A stretch of 64,000 nucleotides of DNA. Source: Zea mays (lineage: Eukaryota > Streptophyta > Magnoliopsida > Poales > Poaceae). Each line of letters opens with the position of its first letter. Position 1 is the stretch's first letter. Below are positions 21,370 to 33,310 of the stretch, piece after piece. The stretch spans positions 160,269,825 through 160,333,824 of the forward strand of contig NC_050096.1 in assembly GCF_902167145.1 (NCBI RefSeq), read 5' to 3'. The position numbers and the translations under genes are program-made. The notes under the pieces are model-generated. The model saw only the letters and a program-made list of their open reading frames with translations. It was not told where the DNA came from and ran no database searches.

Positions 21370-22662
21370 TGATAGTCGCCTAGAGGGGGGGGGTGAATAG
21401 GGCGAAACTGAAATTTACAAATATAAACACAACTACAAGTCGGGTTAGCGTTAGAAATATAAACGAGTCCGCGAGAGAGGGCGCAAAACAAATCGCAAGC
21501 AAATGAGGAGTGTGACACGCGGATTTGTTTTACCGAGGTTCGGTTCTCGCAAACCTACTCCCCGTTGAGGAGGCCACAAAGGCCGAGTCTCTTTCAACCC
21601 TTCCCTCTCTCAAACGGTCCCTCGGACCGAGTGAGCTTCTCTTCTCAAATCAAAACCGGGAACAAAACTTCCCCGCAAGGGCCACCACACAATTGGTGCC
21701 TCTTGCCTTGATTACAATGGAGTTTTGATCACAAGAACAAGTGAGAAAGAAAAGAAGCAATCCAAGCGCAAGAGCTCAAAAGAACACGGCAAATCTCTCT
21801 CGCTAATCACTAAAGCCTTGTGTGGAATTGGAGAGGATTTGATCTCTTTTGTGTGTCTAGAATTGAATGCCTAGCTCTTGTAAGTGGTTGAGAAGTGGAA
21901 AACTTGGATGCAATGAATGGTGGGGTGGTTGGGGTATTTATAGCCCCAACCACCAAACTTGACCGTTGGTGGAGGCTGTCTGTCGTATGGTGCACCGGAC
22001 ATGTCCGGTGCGCCAGCCACGTCACCAATGCCGTTGGATTCTGACCGTTGGAGTTCTGACTTCTGGGCCTGCCTGGATGTCCGGTGCACACCGGACATGT
22101 ACTGTTCAATGTCCGGTGTGCCAGTGTGGGCGTGCCTGACTTCTGCGCGCTTCTGGCGCGCATTGAATGCGCCTGCAGGTGACCGTTGGCGCGAAGTAGC
22201 CATTGCTCCGGAGTTGCACCGGACAGTCCGGTGTACACCGGACATGTCCGGTGAATTATAGCGGAGCAGCCGCTGCGTTTTCCCGAGGCTGGCGAGTTTC
22301 GGAGGCCGCTCTTCCTTGGAGCACCGGACACTATCCGGTGTACACCGGACAGTCCGGTGAATTATAGAGCGAGTGCCTCTGGAAATTCCCGAAGGTGGCA
22401 AGTTTAAGTTGGAGTCCTCTGGTGCACCGGACACTGTCCGGTGTACACCGGACAGTCCGGTGCCCCAGACCAGAGGTGCCTTCGGTTGTCCCTTTTGCTC
22501 CTTTGTTGAATCCAATATTTGATCTTTTTATTGGCTAAGTGTGAACCTGTTACACCTGTATAACTTATACACTAGAGCAAACTAGTTAGTCCAATTATTT
22601 GTGTTGGGCAATTCAACCACCAAAATTATTTAGGAACTAGGTGTAAGCCTAATTCCCTTTCA
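21370..22662 (-). repeat. Element C 5' LTR
   Basis: 1293 bp, about 1.9% different from the 3' LTR. TATA box on the minus strand at 21935-21942. The palindrome array (about 21992-22470) has one palindrome fewer than the other LTR because of a 19-bp indel. Confidence 0.95.
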
Positions 22663-22667
22663 GAAAT

Positions 22668-25600
22668 ACAATAAAACAGGAAAACCTCAATTTAAAGTAC
22701 TAGAGTTATTACATAAATCGGAGTTTTTCAGTAGCTGATATAAGTTCACAAAATAAACTGCAGCGGATAATCGATATCGTCGAAAGCGAGGAATAGGGCA
22801 AGGCCTAGCCCACTACTCCTCCTGCTCCTCTCCTGCCGGAGCAGCATCCCACTCGATCGTCCAACCCGGTGGCAGGGTTGTAGGCCAAGTCACACCATCA
22901 ACCATATCCTGAAGCAAACCTGCAAAAATTATACCACAAGCAAGGCTGAGTATACTAATACTCAGCTAGACTTACCCGGTGTGAGGAATCTACTCCTCTA
23001 CCTCTAGACCATGCAGCTGTTTGGCTGAGGGGTTTAGTTTGCCAAAAGCACTAGATGAGTCTAAAATCAATTTTTTAGCTTTTCCAATTCTAGTATCATT
23101 AATTTAGCTAAGTTGCTCTCTCTAAGCATACATGGTAACAATCATTTAATACAATCAACATGTTATCTCATGTAATCCTCATTTCACTTCTTACTCCATG
23201 TAGTACAAGGGATCAAGCAGTCTCATTAGCTACGAGAAGCAGACGATTCGAATCGAGTTCTAAAACCTTGCAAGGTAAACCTAAACACACGACATGTAGG
23301 GGCACTCTGTCCCCACACACATCAACCGTCCCCATCGATTGCCCGTTCGCGGCCAGGCCTCACCGCCTTGGCATACAATGCTCCACTGACCCCGGCTGCC
23401 GCCGTGCAGTGACCGCACTTGTACCCACCATAGCTAGCATGGGAGACCCAGTCTCAGGTCGCGTGAGGGGTAAAGTTCGCGCCCGGCTTCGCTCAGGTAC
23501 TAGGTTTACCGGTTACCATATTTCCCGACATGTGCTTAGTACATTCAAACGCTTGACTCAGGTATCCACACATTAATCCTTAATTCCTTTTCCCGTCTCA
23601 CGGACAAGGCATCCTCCCAGGATCCAAGTCCATGGACCATCATATATCCCGTTATCAAGATGAATACAATCAATTCCTGACCACGCGCGAGTGCTAGAAA
23701 AATCACTCGACTTCTACCGAGATCCTGATTTAGCAAAGCAACTACTCGACCTAGCATACTAGTATCCATCTCAAAAAGGAATCCTGAATTCATGCAGCTA
23801 AGGGTTTCAAGCAACTCCTACATTTAAGTGCATATTACAAGCCTACAAACATTAAGTGTAGTAAAATAGCATATATATAAACGGTTATGCATATAACCGG
23901 GGCTTGCCTTCAATTGCTGGGGCTGCGGGGAGATCCTCGATGGCAGGCTCGGGAGCTTGCTCCTGGTCTTCCTCGTGGACAGCTCCTTACTCAGGGATGA
24001 GCACGTACTCTCCGTCAGTGAGATTGCAATCTAATGAACGCAATGAGTAAGATATATGCATGGCATGATATGTAATTTAGCAATTAAAATTTGATGGGGG
24101 ATGATCAAATTAATAAGGTAGGGCTTATTCTTACTACTGGAGATTTTTGTGGTATACTTAGCAAATTAGGTTCAGGTGATTACTGAATGGTTAACCCATA
24201 TTTAGTGTTCTACTGATTTTCTTCTTTATATCTTATGGATATTTTTAACAATATTCTTAGCTGTCATGATGGGGTAATACTTATTAATCTTTTTAATCCC
24301 TCTCTTCTTCCCTATTTCTTTTATGCCTTTAAGGTGGGTTTGAACTACAAGATAGCTTAATAAATTTCTAAAAATTCTGCAACAATTACAGTGGCTTCTC
24401 ACTGGTGTATAATTCTCTGTCTTAAAATTTGGGGCTTAAAAAGTGAGGGGTTCTCTCTGTACAAAATTATCAAATATTAGGGCAGAGGGGGTGTTTTGAA
24501 CTACAACTCCCTTTTAACAGTGGGTTATTCTCTAAGGCTTATTTTTGCTGGCATTTAAATGTTATAACATGACTTTGTACAAATTTTCAGCCACTAATAC
24601 TTATTAGTTATTTTGCTATGATTTTCTAAAGTTTTTAGCCAAAGGGGTGCTTTCTACAACCACTATACTTGAAAAATATCAAACAACATATTTCTATTTT
24701 TTCCTATCTTCTTCATTGCGCAAGAGCAATCATTCTGAAATTCGGTAATTTTTCGCTTAAGGGAAAGGTGGTAGGAATTTCTTGAATTAAATGGCCTTTT
24801 TCATGAAGAAGGGGCAATGGGTATTATTTTGTAGTTTTGAATAGGTTTTGCATTTTTCTCTGGTGGTTTATTTTATTAATAATCTGGTAAAAATTTATTT
24901 GCCCACTGTTCCACACTTTTTGGCTTGCTTATGTTTTAATCGAAATATGGCTCAATATCAAGTTTTATTTGTTCAACCCACTTAAAATGATGGGCTGGGG
25001 TATTTATCATTTTTGGAGTGGTGTCTTAGTGGTTACAAGTCTACTGAATTTTTCTTACCAATTTTGAAATTGTTCTTATATTTTTAATAATGACCTTTCT
25101 AGTTCTATTAGTGCCTAATAAAACATTTCACCTTGAATTTGTCCTAGACTAGGGTTCCCTCTATTTTTACTAGGTGGATTAGGAAAAATATTTGCATCCA
25201 CTGTTCATTATTTTCCAGTGCCTTTCTCATTTTCCTAAGTTTTGGGCAAATATGGCTTTTAATAACTAACCTTGCCTAAATCTTTAATACTGGGGTGCTT
25301 ACTATTTTTAAACAGTGTCTAAGTGGGGTTTGCACTTCTACAAATTTTCTTAAGTTCAGCACAGAAGCATAACTAATTTTCTTTATTTTAATAAGGTTTG
25401 GCCAATTTCCTTAATTAATTTTAAACTCTAAAATTTAAAACAGAAGGCACAAAGTTCACTATTTTTATGTGACAGTTCATAATATTTTGAATCCAATAAA
25501 ATTGGTTTGACTAGATTTGGCTAAATATTTCTGAAGATATAAATTTTCTAAGTTCTCTGCTGAATTTAAAAAGAATAATCAGAAATGGATAAAGGAAAAA

Positions 25601-27174
25601 TGGTTTTGCACTGGGGTCCCTGGCAAAAGGTTTTAAGTGTATTACAGACAGGTCCTCGGTTCACTATTCAACTGAGTCTATGACTCTGCAGAAAACCCCC
25701 TAGGTTTTTGCGAAATCGAACCCACGATCCTTCCCCTAATGGACCAGTGACCGCGACGAAGGAAAAGGGCAGAGGGGCTTACCAGCGGCGAGGTTGCTCC
25801 GGTGAGGGGTCGAGCGAGGTCTTGGGGTCTTTGGCGATCACGCCGAAGTGCGGATCATCGGCGATGGTGGTCGGAGTAGGTCGGTCCACGCGCGCAGGCG
25901 GGGGAGCTCGTCGGCGACGAGGAATCCGGCCTAACCACGACGCGATAGTCCAATTGAACGGGTCAGGAAGCTTCACTAGGGGTCAAGGAAGACATGTGCG
26001 CGAGGAATTTGAGAATGGCTCACCGGATTGCTCGATCTACGTGCGGCTGCGGGCGACCGAAGTCCGGCGAATGCGATCCTGGGTCTCCGGTGAAGTTCTG
26101 CCGGGTCCGAGGGCTTGGAATGCTTCACGGGCTTCTAGCGAAGCTAACCGAGTGGCTGGCGCGGCTTGGATGTGGCTGCAGTGAGCTGGCCGCGGTGGCC
26201 GAGGCTCGGGCAGTGATGGCGGGCGGAGGGAAGCTCGCCGGAGCTAAGGGAGGGGTGTTTGGCCAGCGAGGGTGAGCGCGGAGTGAGGTGAGGTGCGCCC
26301 GGGGGTGGTTTTAAAGGCGCGGGCGAGCACGGCCGAGGGGAGGCTCTGACAAGCGCTCGGGGCGTGCGTGGGCGAGCGCCAGTGCGCGCTCTGGCATCTG
26401 GGCACGGTGTCGAGCACGAGGCAATGCAGAGAGAGGTCATGTTCAAGCATGGATTGGCTCCAAATCTTTGAGATTATGGCCATGATCTCGTTGAGAGATC
26501 TCTTCCCCTGACATTCCTTTGTCGTTTGTGTGTGGAGGCTTATGGGTTTCGCTGACTGGATCAAGAGATATGGAGGGGTGAAGTTGGGTTTGTCTCACTG
26601 CTGAACACCGAGAGAAGATCCCGGGTTTGACGTGTCCAGGGCACGCGTCCCAATGCCATCTTCAGGTATGAGGTAGAGGGGTTAGTTAGGCACAATTTTG
26701 TCAATGGGGCTTAGGGTTTTGAGATAGAGATTAAGGTGAACTCGCTCGGTTTTGGTTTAGAGGCTGAAAATTCAGAAATCTGAATTTCAGATTTCCCTAT
26801 TAAACCTCCACTTGAATGGCTTGCTTGAGGTTTTTAACAAACTATTTTGGCCAAACTTTTATAATCTTTATTGTAGCTTAGTTAGTGTATTCCAATTTTA
26901 ATAATTGGTTTAAGCCATGATTCCATGTTTTTCATGATCTTTTTACCCCTTTTCTTCCTTTCTACTTAAGTGACTTAATTAGGGTTGGTCTAGGGTTTCA
27001 ACATTTCCCCTTTTTGAAAACCTCATTTGTTTTAGGCATGATTCTTTAGACATATACTTAGTGGATCTTTTATTCTTAAGTTGATTGGTGCCTCTTGCCC
27101 AATTTGGTTCACATGAAATAATGGCCCTTGAGTTTGTACTGAAAAGAAACCCTAGGTGACACTGGGGTGTCACA
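22668..27174 (-). repeat. Element G 3' LTR, main piece
   Basis: 4.5 kb continuing the LTR after C, ending TGTCACA at 27174. The first 2 kb match the LTR at 60803-62869. It contains no gene. A GC-rich block at about 25740-26450 yields long chance ORFs on both strands; in element orientation this block lies 0.7-1.4 kb from the LTR start. The rest is AT-rich. Confidence 0.85.
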
Positions 27175-27419
27175 GCCTTCCCCCCTTAAAGGAATCTCGT
27201 CCCGAGATTCAGGTCGGAGTCCTCCCGGGGTGAAGTGAGGTTAAGGCTTGCTTAAAGTGGGGGCTTTATCTATTAAGGCAAACTGCTCTTCGAATGCCAT
27301 TCTCTTTGCAACTTCAGAAGGAAGTCCTTTTAACTTTAGTCTTATAATTAACTCATTCTATTTTAAGATCATTTTTCTTATGTTTTGATTCAAAGGGTAG
27401 AGGGAGGGGTTGGGCATTA
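27175..27419 (-). other. Element G polypurine tract and 3' untranslated region
   Basis: On the minus strand the purine run AAGGGGGGAAGGC (27187-27175) abuts the LTR start and is preceded by a CGGGACGAGATTC motif. A very similar arrangement (CGAGGACGAGATT, then GGGGGG) occurs next to F's LTR at 46618. No gene. Confidence 0.75.
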
Positions 27420-28826
27420 TTACGTACCAATTTCCTTAGGTAGACAATTGGGAAAGTTGGAACGTGGAAATTCCTCAGTCTCCCAAGTAGCCTCTTCTTC
27501 TGAGTGATTACTCCATTGGATCTTATACATTTTGATCGATTTAGCCCGAGTTGATCTTTCTTTGCAATCCAGAACCTTGGAAGGGTACTCTCGGTACGAT
27601 AGATCTGGCTCTATCTCCAATTCTGGTTCTGCTATGATCTCAGTCGGCAATCGAACACACTTCTTAAGTTGGGATACATGGAATACATTGTGGATGGCAG
27701 ACATTTTTGGAGGTAACCTCAATTTGTATGCCACTGGTCCACATGCTTCTATGATCTCATAAGGTCCAATGTAATGAGGGGCTAACTTGCCTTTGATCCC
27801 AAACCTCTGCACTCCCTTGGTGGGTGATACCTTCAGATATACGAAATTTCCCACCTCGAATTGGAGAGGTTTCCTTCTCTTATCATGGTAAATCTTCTGC
27901 CTAGCCTGAGCAGCTTCTAGGTTCTTCCTGATTAGTTTGACCTTCCTTTCGGCTTCAGTCACTAAGTCATGTCCGAAAACTTCTCTTTCTCCAGGCTGAG
28001 ATCAATTGAGGTGTGTTCGACACCTTCTTCCATATAGGGCTTCAAAGGGTGCCATCTTTAGGCTGGACTGATAACTGTTGTTATAAGCAAACTCTACCAA
28101 AGAGAGGTGCTTATCCCAGTTCTTGCCACAATCGATCGCACAAGCCCTCAACATATCTTCAAGAATTTGATTTACCCTCTCAGTCTGACCATCAGTCTGT
28201 GGGTGGTAAGCTGAACTTTGGATTAGCTTGGTTCCCAAAGACTCTTGCAGTTGTTCCCAAAATCTGGCAACAAATTGGGCTCCTCGGTCAGAGACAATGG
28301 TCCGGGGCAATCCATGCAAACACACGATTTGGTCAATGTACAACTCTGCATACTTCTGAGCCTTATCAGTGGTGTGCACTTGAAGAAAATGTGCCACTTT
28401 CGTCAATCGGTGCACAATGACCCAAATTGAATTATGATGACGAGAGGTGTTGGGCAGACCCACAATAAAATCCATGCTGATATCATCCCATTTCCATGAA
28501 GGTATAGATAGGGGTTGCAAAGCTCCAGCTGATTTCAAGTGGCTTGCCTTTATCCTCTGGCAGGTGTCACATTCTGATACATATTGGGCTATCTCCCTCT
28601 TCATTCTAGTCCACCAATACAAGGGCTTCAGATCATGGTACATTTTGGTGCTCCCTGGATGCATGGAGAATTTGGAGAGATGGGCCTCATCCAAGATTTT
28701 CTTCTTGAGATCTTTATTTTTAGGAACCACCAATCTGCTTTCGAACCACAATATATCCTTTCCATCTTGGCGGAAACATTTATACTTTTCTGTCTTCTGA
28801 TGGAGGTTCTCTTTAATGATTTGCAC
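27420..28826 (-). pseudogene. pol: Element G integrase with chromodomain
   Basis: The frame runs from 28826 leftward. HHCC finger (HLSKFSMHPG...CDTCQRIKA), catalytic motifs MDFIVGLP, SDRGAQF and TDGQTERVNQ. An in-frame TGA at 28004-28002 replaces an expected Trp (THLN*SQPG). The open frame continues to the GPY-type module (HYIGPYEIIEACGPVAYKL) and a C-terminal chromodomain (EYPSKVLDCKERS, KIQWSNHSEEEATWE), where aromatic residues would contact methylated histone. This domain defines chromoviruses and can direct insertion to heterochromatin. Confidence 0.9.
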
Positions 28827-28841
28827 TCCCTTGTCACTGAG

Positions 28842-29947
28842 CTAGGCCATGATGATCTGGTCTTGCAAAGTTGGCTCAACGGAAATGTGAGACAAAGCAC
28901 CAGAAGGAATCACTTCAATCTTCATTCTGCTCAACTCATCACATAGGGTGTTAATGCGAGAATCCATCATAACACAGTTGCATTGCAATTTCTGACTCAA
29001 GGCATCCGCTACCACATTGGCCTTCCCTGGGTGATAATGTACCTCCAGGTCATAGTCCTTGATTAGATCTAGCCATCTTCTCTGCCTCATGTTGAGATCA
29101 TCTTGAGTAAAGATGTACTTAAGGCTCTTATGATCGGTGAAGATGTTGCACTGGGTTCCCATCAAATAGTGTCTCCACATTTTCAATGCATGGACCACGG
29201 CTGCTAACTCCAAGTCATGAGTGGGATAATTTTGCTTATGAGGCCTGAGTGCTCTCGATGCGTAAGCAATGACTCGGTTGTCTTGCATCAAGACACAACC
29301 CAGTCCAGTGCCAGAGGCATCACAGTACACATCAAATGGCTTGCTGCTGTCGGGTTGCGCTAACACCGGTGCTGTGGTTAGATGTTGCCTCAATGTATGG
29401 AAGGCATCTTCGCACTTCTGACCCCAAACAAACTTGGCTTCTTTCTTCAACAATTCAGTTATGAGCTTTGCAATTCGAGAGAAATCTAGAATGAATCTTC
29501 GATAATAACCAGCCAATCCCAGAAAACTTCGAATCTGACGGACAATCGTTGGCGGCTCCCAGTTCATCACCTCTTGCACCTTATCAGGATCAACATCTAT
29601 ACCTGCCTGAGAGATAGTGTGACCCAAGAATTTGATTTCCTTTAGCCAAAAATCACATTTTGACAATTTGGCATAAAGACGGTGCTCTCGCAGACGTTGA
29701 AGTACTACATGCAAATGACCGGCATGCTCCTCTTCGTTCTTTGAGTACACCAAGATATCATCGATGAAAACCACTACGAACTTGTCCAATTCAAGCATGA
29801 AAACAGAATTCATCAGATACATGAAATATGTTGGTGCATTAGTCAGCCCAAATGACATCACCAAGAATTCATACATCCCATATCTGGTTGAGAAGGCAGT
29901 CTTCGGAATATCACTTGCTCGTATCTTGATCTGATGATAGCCGGAGC
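28842..29947 (-). pseudogene. pol: Element G RT (C-terminal part) and RNase H
   Basis: Follows solo LTR J in the minus direction. RT motifs [17 protein letters not shown] and FIDDILVYS (the YVDD box reads FIDD), thumb motif FLGHTIS, and RNase H ([30 protein letters not shown]). It is cut from its N-terminal part by J and ends at a TAG (28844-28842) that separates it from integrase in the same reading direction. Confidence 0.9.
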
Positions 29948-30539
29948 TGTTGGGGGTCTGCTTCGTCGCCGAAGGTCCCATAAGAAGAAACACCTTCAAA
30001 AGATGGACACAAAGCCGAAGCTATTAATCAGAGAGCTTCAGAGTATATTTCCAGATGCACCGACTTAAAGATGAAATGACCAATCAACCCATGATAGCTT
30101 GTATTATGATTGTAATCATTTGTAAAGGGCACGAATGTAATTTCTCATAGGCTGCGTCCTGTGCATATAAATAGATGAACAATACCCCTGTACTGTTCAC
30201 GCTATCTGGTATTCACTCGTGCGCAACGCCCGGATTTTCGCCTTTTGTCAAGCCGAAGGTATAAATGTAATTAAAATATTGTCTTTATATTTATCCAAGT
30301 TTATATAATAAAGATATGTGGATGATGTTATATGATTATTCATATTATCTCTCATGTTTCATATGCTTTGTTTTTCATTAATGTATACCGTGATGATGAA
30401 GGTACGTCCTTCATGACCTTCGTCCGAAGATCGTTATATACTAAGGGAAATAATGCTTCGAAGGACGAAGGACATTAACATTTAATACTTCTTGTTGCCT
30501 TGTTCTTAACTCATAGCATTTGAGAACAAGTCCCCAACA
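29948..30539 (+). mobile_element. Solo LTR J (gypsy) inside G's RT
   Basis: 592 bp from TGTTGGGGGTCTGC to CCCCAACA with a perfect five-base duplication GGAGC at 29943-29947 and 30540-30544. It contains the family TATAAATA near 30168. No internal sequence, so it is the product of LTR-LTR recombination. Related to the A and B LTRs but a distinct subfamily. Confidence 0.95.
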
Positions 30540-30544
30540 GGAGC

Positions 30545-31627
30545 GAAGGTCTATTTTGGAAAACACTTTGGCTCTGACCAACTGATCAAAAAGAACATCA
30601 ATACGAGGCAAAGGATATTTGTTCTTGATAGTCACCGCGTTAAGTGGGTGGTAATCTATGCATAGCCTCAAGCTTTCATCTTTCTTTTTTACAAACAAGG
30701 TTGGACATCCCCAAGGCGAAGTACTTGGGCAGATAAAACCTTTGTCCAACAATTCTTGCAATTGCTTCTTCAATTCTGCCAACTCAGCGGGTGGCATCCG
30801 ATAAGGTCTCTTGGAAATAGGTGTCGTTCCCGGTTGCAACTTGATGGCGAATTCGATATCCCGGTCCGGTGGCATTCCTGGTAATTCGTCAGGAAAACAT
30901 CTGCATACTCACAGACCACTGGAATCTTCTTCAGGGGTATCTCCGTCATAGCAAAAGTACATGACTGAGTAGAATCTTGACTGGGCAGAAACAAGGTGAG
31001 ACTCCCACAGATTGGGGAATTGATTTCAACGATGCGGCTGGCTACATCAAGCACTACTTGGTGTCTGGTCATCCAATTGGCTCCCAGAATAATATCCACA
31101 TTCTCCAAACCCAAAACAAGGAGGGTGGTTTTGATAATGTGGCTTCCCAGTTGAATAGGCACACTTTGGTTTAATTGGTTGGTTGCAATTTTACCCCCAG
31201 GTGTGGCTATTATGAATGACCCTTTTGCATGATAGAAAGGCAGTTGACATTTAGCACTGAACTTTTGGCTAATGAAACTATGAGATGCACCAGAATCAAA
31301 CAGAATTAATGCAGGTTGATTATAATCTGAAAAGATACCAGTCATGATGGGGGCTCCCTCAGGTAACTCCTCTAGAGTAGTGAAGTTGAGCTTCCCTTGC
31401 CTGACTTGTACCTTCTGCTTTCTTCCCTTGTCTTGATTTGGTGCTGGCATCTGCCTCTGCTGATTTCTTGGGCAATTCTTGGCATAGTGGCCCACATTGC
31501 CACAAGTGAAGCACTTGTTCCCATTTCCCTGGTGGAACTGCTGCTGCGGCGGAGGTTGATTGTTCCTTGGAGTGGGAGCTAGAAAACGAGTGGGTGCTTG
31601 CTGCTGCTGCTGAGGTGGCCTAACCAC
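30545..31627 (-). pseudogene. pol: Element G gag C-terminus, protease and RT N-terminus
   Basis: The frame from 31627 contains the CCHC knuckle CFTCGNVGHYAKNC and the protease active site LILFDSGASHSFIS, followed by the conserved LGLENVDIILGANW. A frameshift near 30880 moves the continuation ([43 protein letters not shown]) to the 30875 frame. The RT is then cut by solo LTR J. Together with the next two downstream pieces this is one gag-pol. Confidence 0.88.
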
Positions 31628-32445
31628 CCATCTGCCTGCCTACTGATGAAATACTCTGCTCTGATTGTGGGAAACAATCCTGAACCTCTGGGTCTGAGCG
31701 GAGGGTGCTGCCATTAGTGCCTTTCTCTTCTTCTCTGCCCGGTGAGCTACAATACAATCCTCCTGGGAGATGGCCAGGTTGACCAACTCATTGAAGCTAT
31801 CAACCCGGACAGTGTTGAGACGCTCACGCAACTTGGTGTTGAGACCCCTGTGGAAGCTGTCTCTCTTATTTTCATCGGAATCAGCATGATAACCTGCGTA
31901 CTGGCACAGGTCGTTGAAGGCCTGAGCATACTGCAATACCGTGCGGGTTCCTTGATTGAGTGCCAGAAACTCATTCAGCTTACGATCAAGAATTCTAGCT
32001 GTGGGATGTGGTGCCCTCTGAAAGCAGTCTTGAATTCTTCCCAAGAAACTTCATGACCAGCAGGTAGCATAGCATGGAAATGGTCCCACCAAGTCCGAGC
32101 AGGTCTGCGAAGCTGCTGCGCAGCGAAGCGAGCCTTGGTGTCATCAGGGCAGTCTCCCGTGAGGAGGGGAAACTTGGACTCCACGACGCGTAACCACACG
32201 TCAGCGTCCAACGGATCCTCTGCCTTGGTGAATAAGGGCGGCTGCGTACTTAGGAACTCCTGGTAGGTTGCTGCTGCCGGAGGTCGCTGTGGCTAGCCTC
32301 CACCATACTGCGGAGGGTGGGGCTGGCGCTGCAAAAGCTGTTGCAGAATCTCGTTCTGCTGGGCCATCAGCTCCTGCACCGTGGGAGCTAGTGGAGGTGG
32401 CGGGGGAGCTTGCTCGTTATGCCCGCGGCGCTGCCTAGCTGCCAT
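31628..32445 (-). pseudogene. gag: Element G gag, N-terminal part
   Basis: The ATG at 32445-32443 opens MAARQRRGHNEQAPPPPP. An in-frame TAG follows near 32296, then the capsid region (DADVWLRVVESKFPLL, ARTWWDHFHAMLP, VSWEEFKTAF). A frameshift near 32000 shifts the rest (LNEFLALNQGTRTVLQYAQ, FNDLCQYAGYHAD) to the 32044 frame, and a further stop occurs near 31640. Chromovirus gag by sequence; non-functional. Confidence 0.88.
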
Positions 32446-32687
32446 CTAAAAACAGAGATTGTCGCCATTGTTATCCCAATTCATAATTTCGAACATCATG
32501 CTATTATCTCATATGGAAGGAAATTGTCATAATCATAATATTAAGTTCGAACAAAGATAATATGGTTACAAACATCCCATAGATCTCAAAAGTTCTTAAG
32601 GGTTACATCAATTAGGGGAAGTATCCGTAAGCCTAGTCCAAAATCTGTCATTAACTAAGCTCGCGTAGGTTCTATCCTCCTAAAACA
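32446..32687 (-). other. Element G leader between orf0-like frame and gag
   Basis: 240 AT-rich bases with no ORF. The primer binding site and 5' LTR that should be found on this side are not present here or further right before B's antisense gene. Confidence 0.6.
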
Positions 32688-33310
32688 TCAAAATGACTTA
32701 TCAACCCTGAGTAGTGGAAGCGACACTGGATACGGGCAAAGGGGCATCGCGGAGGTAGTCACATTGGCACCAGGGGCTGGTCCTAACTCCTCAGGAGCCT
32801 CTTCTCCCTCGCTTCCGGCCTCATTGGCCTCCATCTCCAAGTGGTGCATGTCCAGGTGGTCATTAGCTTCTTCAAGTTCCTGCTGCACATCATGGAGCTG
32901 GTTTTCCAAGACATCGATGGTGTTGTCTCGGATCTCCACCTGCTGCTCCAGGGTGGTGATGCGCTGGCTCAGCCTTTCCACCTGTAGGTCCTTCTCCACC
33001 AACTCGGAGGACAAGTCGACCACGAAGTCCTCTCAGCTGTCGAGGGTGAGCTTGGTGGTTTGAGCGAGGTTAGCAAGATGTGCCATAGCGTCGCTCTGCA
33101 GGGCCTGAAGGCGGTACAACACACTCATGCACTGGACAGTGATCCTCCCAACCAAGTCAGGATACTTCACCCATACGTCCTTCACGTGACTCACGCGGTT
33201 GCACCACATGGGGTCATCCTTCTTCTCAGCAGGGAAGAGTCCCAAGGGGTGCATCACCATCTCCAGAGGATGGTAGCCACAGAAAGTCGTCAGAGTCTTC
33301 ATAGCTTCCG
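32688..33310 (-). pseudogene. Element G orf0-like upstream frame
   Basis: Minus-strand open frame upstream of gag with one in-frame TGA (just right of 33023). The right part reads TTFCGYHPLEMVMHPLGLF, MWCNRVSHVKDVWVKYPDLV and RLQALQSDAMAHLANLA; the left part is a clear coiled coil (LSQRITTLEQQVEIRDNTI, ENQLHDVQQELEEANDHL) with an acidic end. It is not gag-like. Some rice gypsy elements are reported to have an extra frame (orf0) before gag; I recall this but cannot check homology. At its right end it is fused in frame to B's antisense gene. Confidence 0.55.

Larger units (their letters stand above)
13255..22662 (-). mobile_element. Element C: Opie/Ji-like copia element (SIRE lineage)
   Basis: Complete minus-strand element with LTRs at 13255-14564 (3' LTR) and 21370-22662 (5' LTR), target duplication GAAAT. 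The LTRs differ by about 25 substitutions plus a few indels (about 1.9%), roughly 0.75 million years. Gag and pol match element D closely, but C has one frameshift in gag and two nonsense mutations in pol. It is nested in G's LTR, hence younger than G and B. Confidence 0.95.
13085..33310 (-). mobile_element. Element G: Tekay/Del-like chromovirus, 5' LTR lost
   Basis: Minus-strand element. Its 3' LTR occupies 13085-27174 (4.7 kb after removing nested C). Internal genes then read leftward: orf0-like frame, gag, protease, RT, RNase H, integrase with chromodomain. The chromodomain and protein sequence place it in the Tekay/Del chromovirus lineage. No second LTR is found to the right; around 33310 the sequence passes directly into B's antisense gene. 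The right limit is approximate. The internal genes carry several stops and frameshifts and a nested solo LTR. Confidence 0.85.

Noticed and set aside
23160..23576. 138-codon ORF, partly repeated near 61574
   Set aside because: Part of the G-family LTR; only 64 codons stay open in the second copy, so it is not maintained.
25708..26564. GC-rich ORFs of 93-158 codons that could suggest a host gene or promoter
   Set aside because: They lie inside the LTR of G, on both strands, with biased composition and no domain; not a gene.
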